Notes under the pieces: model-generated
Databases searched by the model: none
What the model was told of the DNA's origin: nothing
The model's input: only the letters and a program-made list of their open reading frames with translations
Origin: Allomyces macrogynus ATCC 38327
Lineage: Eukaryota; Blastocladiomycota; Blastocladiomycetes; Blastocladiales; Blastocladiaceae
Direction of reading: 5' to 3'
Assembly (NCBI GenBank): GCA_000151295.1
Contig: GG745334.1
Span: forward strand, 537,944-558,571
DNA length: 20,628 nt
In this document: positions 19,341-20,628 of the stretch, in pieces
How positions within the stretch are numbered: position 1 is the first letter of the stretch
Layout: the number at the start of each line of letters is the position of its first letter
Program-made: the position numbers and the translations under genes

Positions 19341-20405
19341 ATGTTGACCCGGCTCTTCCCCCGTGTCGCTGCCACCGTTGCGCCGCGCGCCGCCGTTGCC
19401 ACGCCCGCACGCGCCATCTCGGCCTCGGCCGTTGTGCGTTCCGATAAGCTGTTCGTGGTAAGTGGAGGCCACGCTGTAGCCGTGTGCCGTGGCGACGGGG
19501 AGTGGGATGGACGGCGTAGTGGACCCCCTATCGACCCATGATCCTGGTCGCCCGAGTGGGTTCTGCACTAGGCAGGAGCTCTGCGGCGGTTTGACAGGCG
19601 GAACCACGCGCCTTGCCGTCTCGCCCCGGTCGCCGCCACGTTCGTTGCGAACGGAACCGAACCATTGCGCTGACCGCCGCTGTCTGCGCGTCTAGCACCG
19701 CGACACGCCCGAGAACAACCCGAACCTGCCGTTCAAGTTCACGCCCGAGAACGAGGAGCGTGTCGCGGCGATCCTGGCCAAGTACCCCGCGCAGTACAAG
19801 AAGGGCGCGTGCATTCCCCTCCTGGACCTGGGCCAGCGGCAGCAAGGCTTTACGTCGATTTCCGTCATGAACGAAGTCGCTCGCCTGTTGGAAATGCCAC
19901 CGATGCGCGTGTACGAGGTGGCCACGTTCTACACGATGTTCAATCGCGAACCCGTCGGCAAGTACTTTGTGCAGGTGTGCACGACTTCGCCGTGCGAGCT
20001 GTGCGGCGCGTCCAAGATTGTCAAGACGATCGAGGACCATTTGGGCATTCGGTTGGGCGAAACGACCAAGGATAAGATGTTTACGCTCGTCGAGGTCGAG
20101 TGCGCGGGCGCGTGCGTGAACGCGCCGGTCATGGCGGTCAATGACGACTACTACGTGCGTGATCGACTTTTTGTGCTTGGGTTTGTGGAATGAGTGCTCC
20201 CGACTCACCACGATGCGCATGTGTCAATAGGAGGACCTGACGGCCGAGTCGACGATCAAGATCATTGACGCGCTCAAGGCTGGCAAGACGCCCAAGATGG
20301 GCCCGCAGTCGGGCCGCAAGGGGTGCGAGCCGATTGGTGGACTCACGACGCTGCTCGAGGAGCCGACGGGCCCCGGGGTACGGCCTGCAGGCTGCGCTGC
20401 AGTAG
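19341..20405 (+). CDS. NDUFV2: NADH:ubiquinone oxidoreductase 24 kDa subunit (complex I, NDUFV2)
   Basis: Peripheral-arm subunit of mitochondrial complex I that carries the N1a [2Fe-2S] cluster beside the NADH-oxidising flavoprotein. Exons 19341–19457, 19696–20154 and 20231–20405; introns of 238 nt (GTAAGT…TCTAG) and 76 nt (GTGCGT…AATAG), both phase 0. About 249 residues. The first 35 or so are Arg-rich with almost no acidic residues, a typical mitochondrial presequence. Core motifs: [22 protein letters not shown] with cluster ligands Cys134 and Cys139, and [10 protein letters not shown] with Cys175 and Cys179. Exon 3 encodes [19 protein letters not shown] and then [20 protein letters not shown]. 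The expected GPG-(F/Y)G.QA.L ending is present as YGLQAALQ plus TAG (20379–20405), but one base out of frame. The sequence has one extra base in the C4G4 run at 20371–20378. Everything upstream is intact. Confidence 0.95.
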
Positions 20406-20628
20406 ACGCGCTGAGCTCGCTGATGGACACGCGGGCCGGTATTTGTGCTCTGGGGTTTGGGATTGCAGCCAACAATGATGAATTAGTATGCACCATGAGT
20501 TTTGGGTCCCACGGCTGGCGTGGTCTGAATGAATAGACAGCAGACTGCTAGCGGCGACTTGCGCGCACCTTGCTCCGGTGCTTTCGTCGAACGGGATCTC
20601 GCCATGAGCGTCGCGCCGCGCACGACCG
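20406..20628. other. Downstream flank of NDUFV2
   Basis: About 220 nt after the inferred NDUFV2 stop, presumably 3' UTR and the start of the next intergenic region. I see no supported gene start or recognisable element before the window ends. Confidence 0.5.

Noticed and set aside
20377..20468. A further intron at the end of NDUFV2 (GTACGG…TTGCAG)
   Set aside because: It would give an ending unlike NDUFV2, whereas a one-base correction recovers the conserved [12 protein letters not shown] C-terminus.

Overview
The window looks like nuclear DNA of a GC-rich fungus. Genes are protein-coding and widely spaced, with short GT–AG introns (68–93 nt, one of 238 nt). Donors are mostly GTGCGT, GTACGC or GTCCGT, and many introns carry a CTAAC/CTGAC-type branch site before the acceptor. 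The gene set (a multi-C2 tricalbin, a HUL4-type HECT ligase, an animal/plant-style TPX2 and complex I NDUFV2) suggests an early-diverging zoosporic fungus (Blastocladiomycota or Chytridiomycota). That placement is inference, not proven by a marker gene.

Left half, all on the minus strand. (1) 1–1673: the 5' part of a TPX2-like spindle assembly factor, five exons, running off the left edge. (2) 2190–3242: a four-exon multi-pass membrane protein resembling FAR-17a/AIG1 or rolling-stone proteins. (3) 4005–5426: its tandem paralogue, with some intron positions moved, one clear single-base frame break and one unresolved exon. (4) 6185–11334: a very large tricalbin / extended-synaptotagmin-like ER–plasma-membrane tether with a membrane hairpin, an SMP domain and six C2-like domains. 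Its reading frame shifts several times within about 330 bp in the linker after the fourth C2.

Right half, all on the plus strand. (5) 12306–15618: a two-exon HECT E3 ubiquitin ligase with an N-terminal CxxC/CxxC zinc ribbon, divergent from the tricalbin gene. (6) 16290–18938: a two-exon, 859-residue, Pro/Ala-rich protein of unknown function, probably nuclear, with repeated basophilic-kinase-like RxRSVT motifs. (7) 19341–20405: the mitochondrial complex I 24 kDa subunit NDUFV2, three exons, with one extra base in a C4G4 run just before its conserved C-terminus.

The genes do not form an obvious pathway; this is a normal eukaryotic gene neighbourhood. The main points are the TPX2 homologue with an Aurora-A-binding-like motif, the tandem membrane-protein pair, the six-C2 tricalbin and the unrecognised disordered protein. 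Several single-base frame breaks fall in homopolymer runs, including one in a core respiratory gene, so sequencing or assembly error is a likely explanation for them. I saw no tRNA, rRNA, CRISPR array or transposon.
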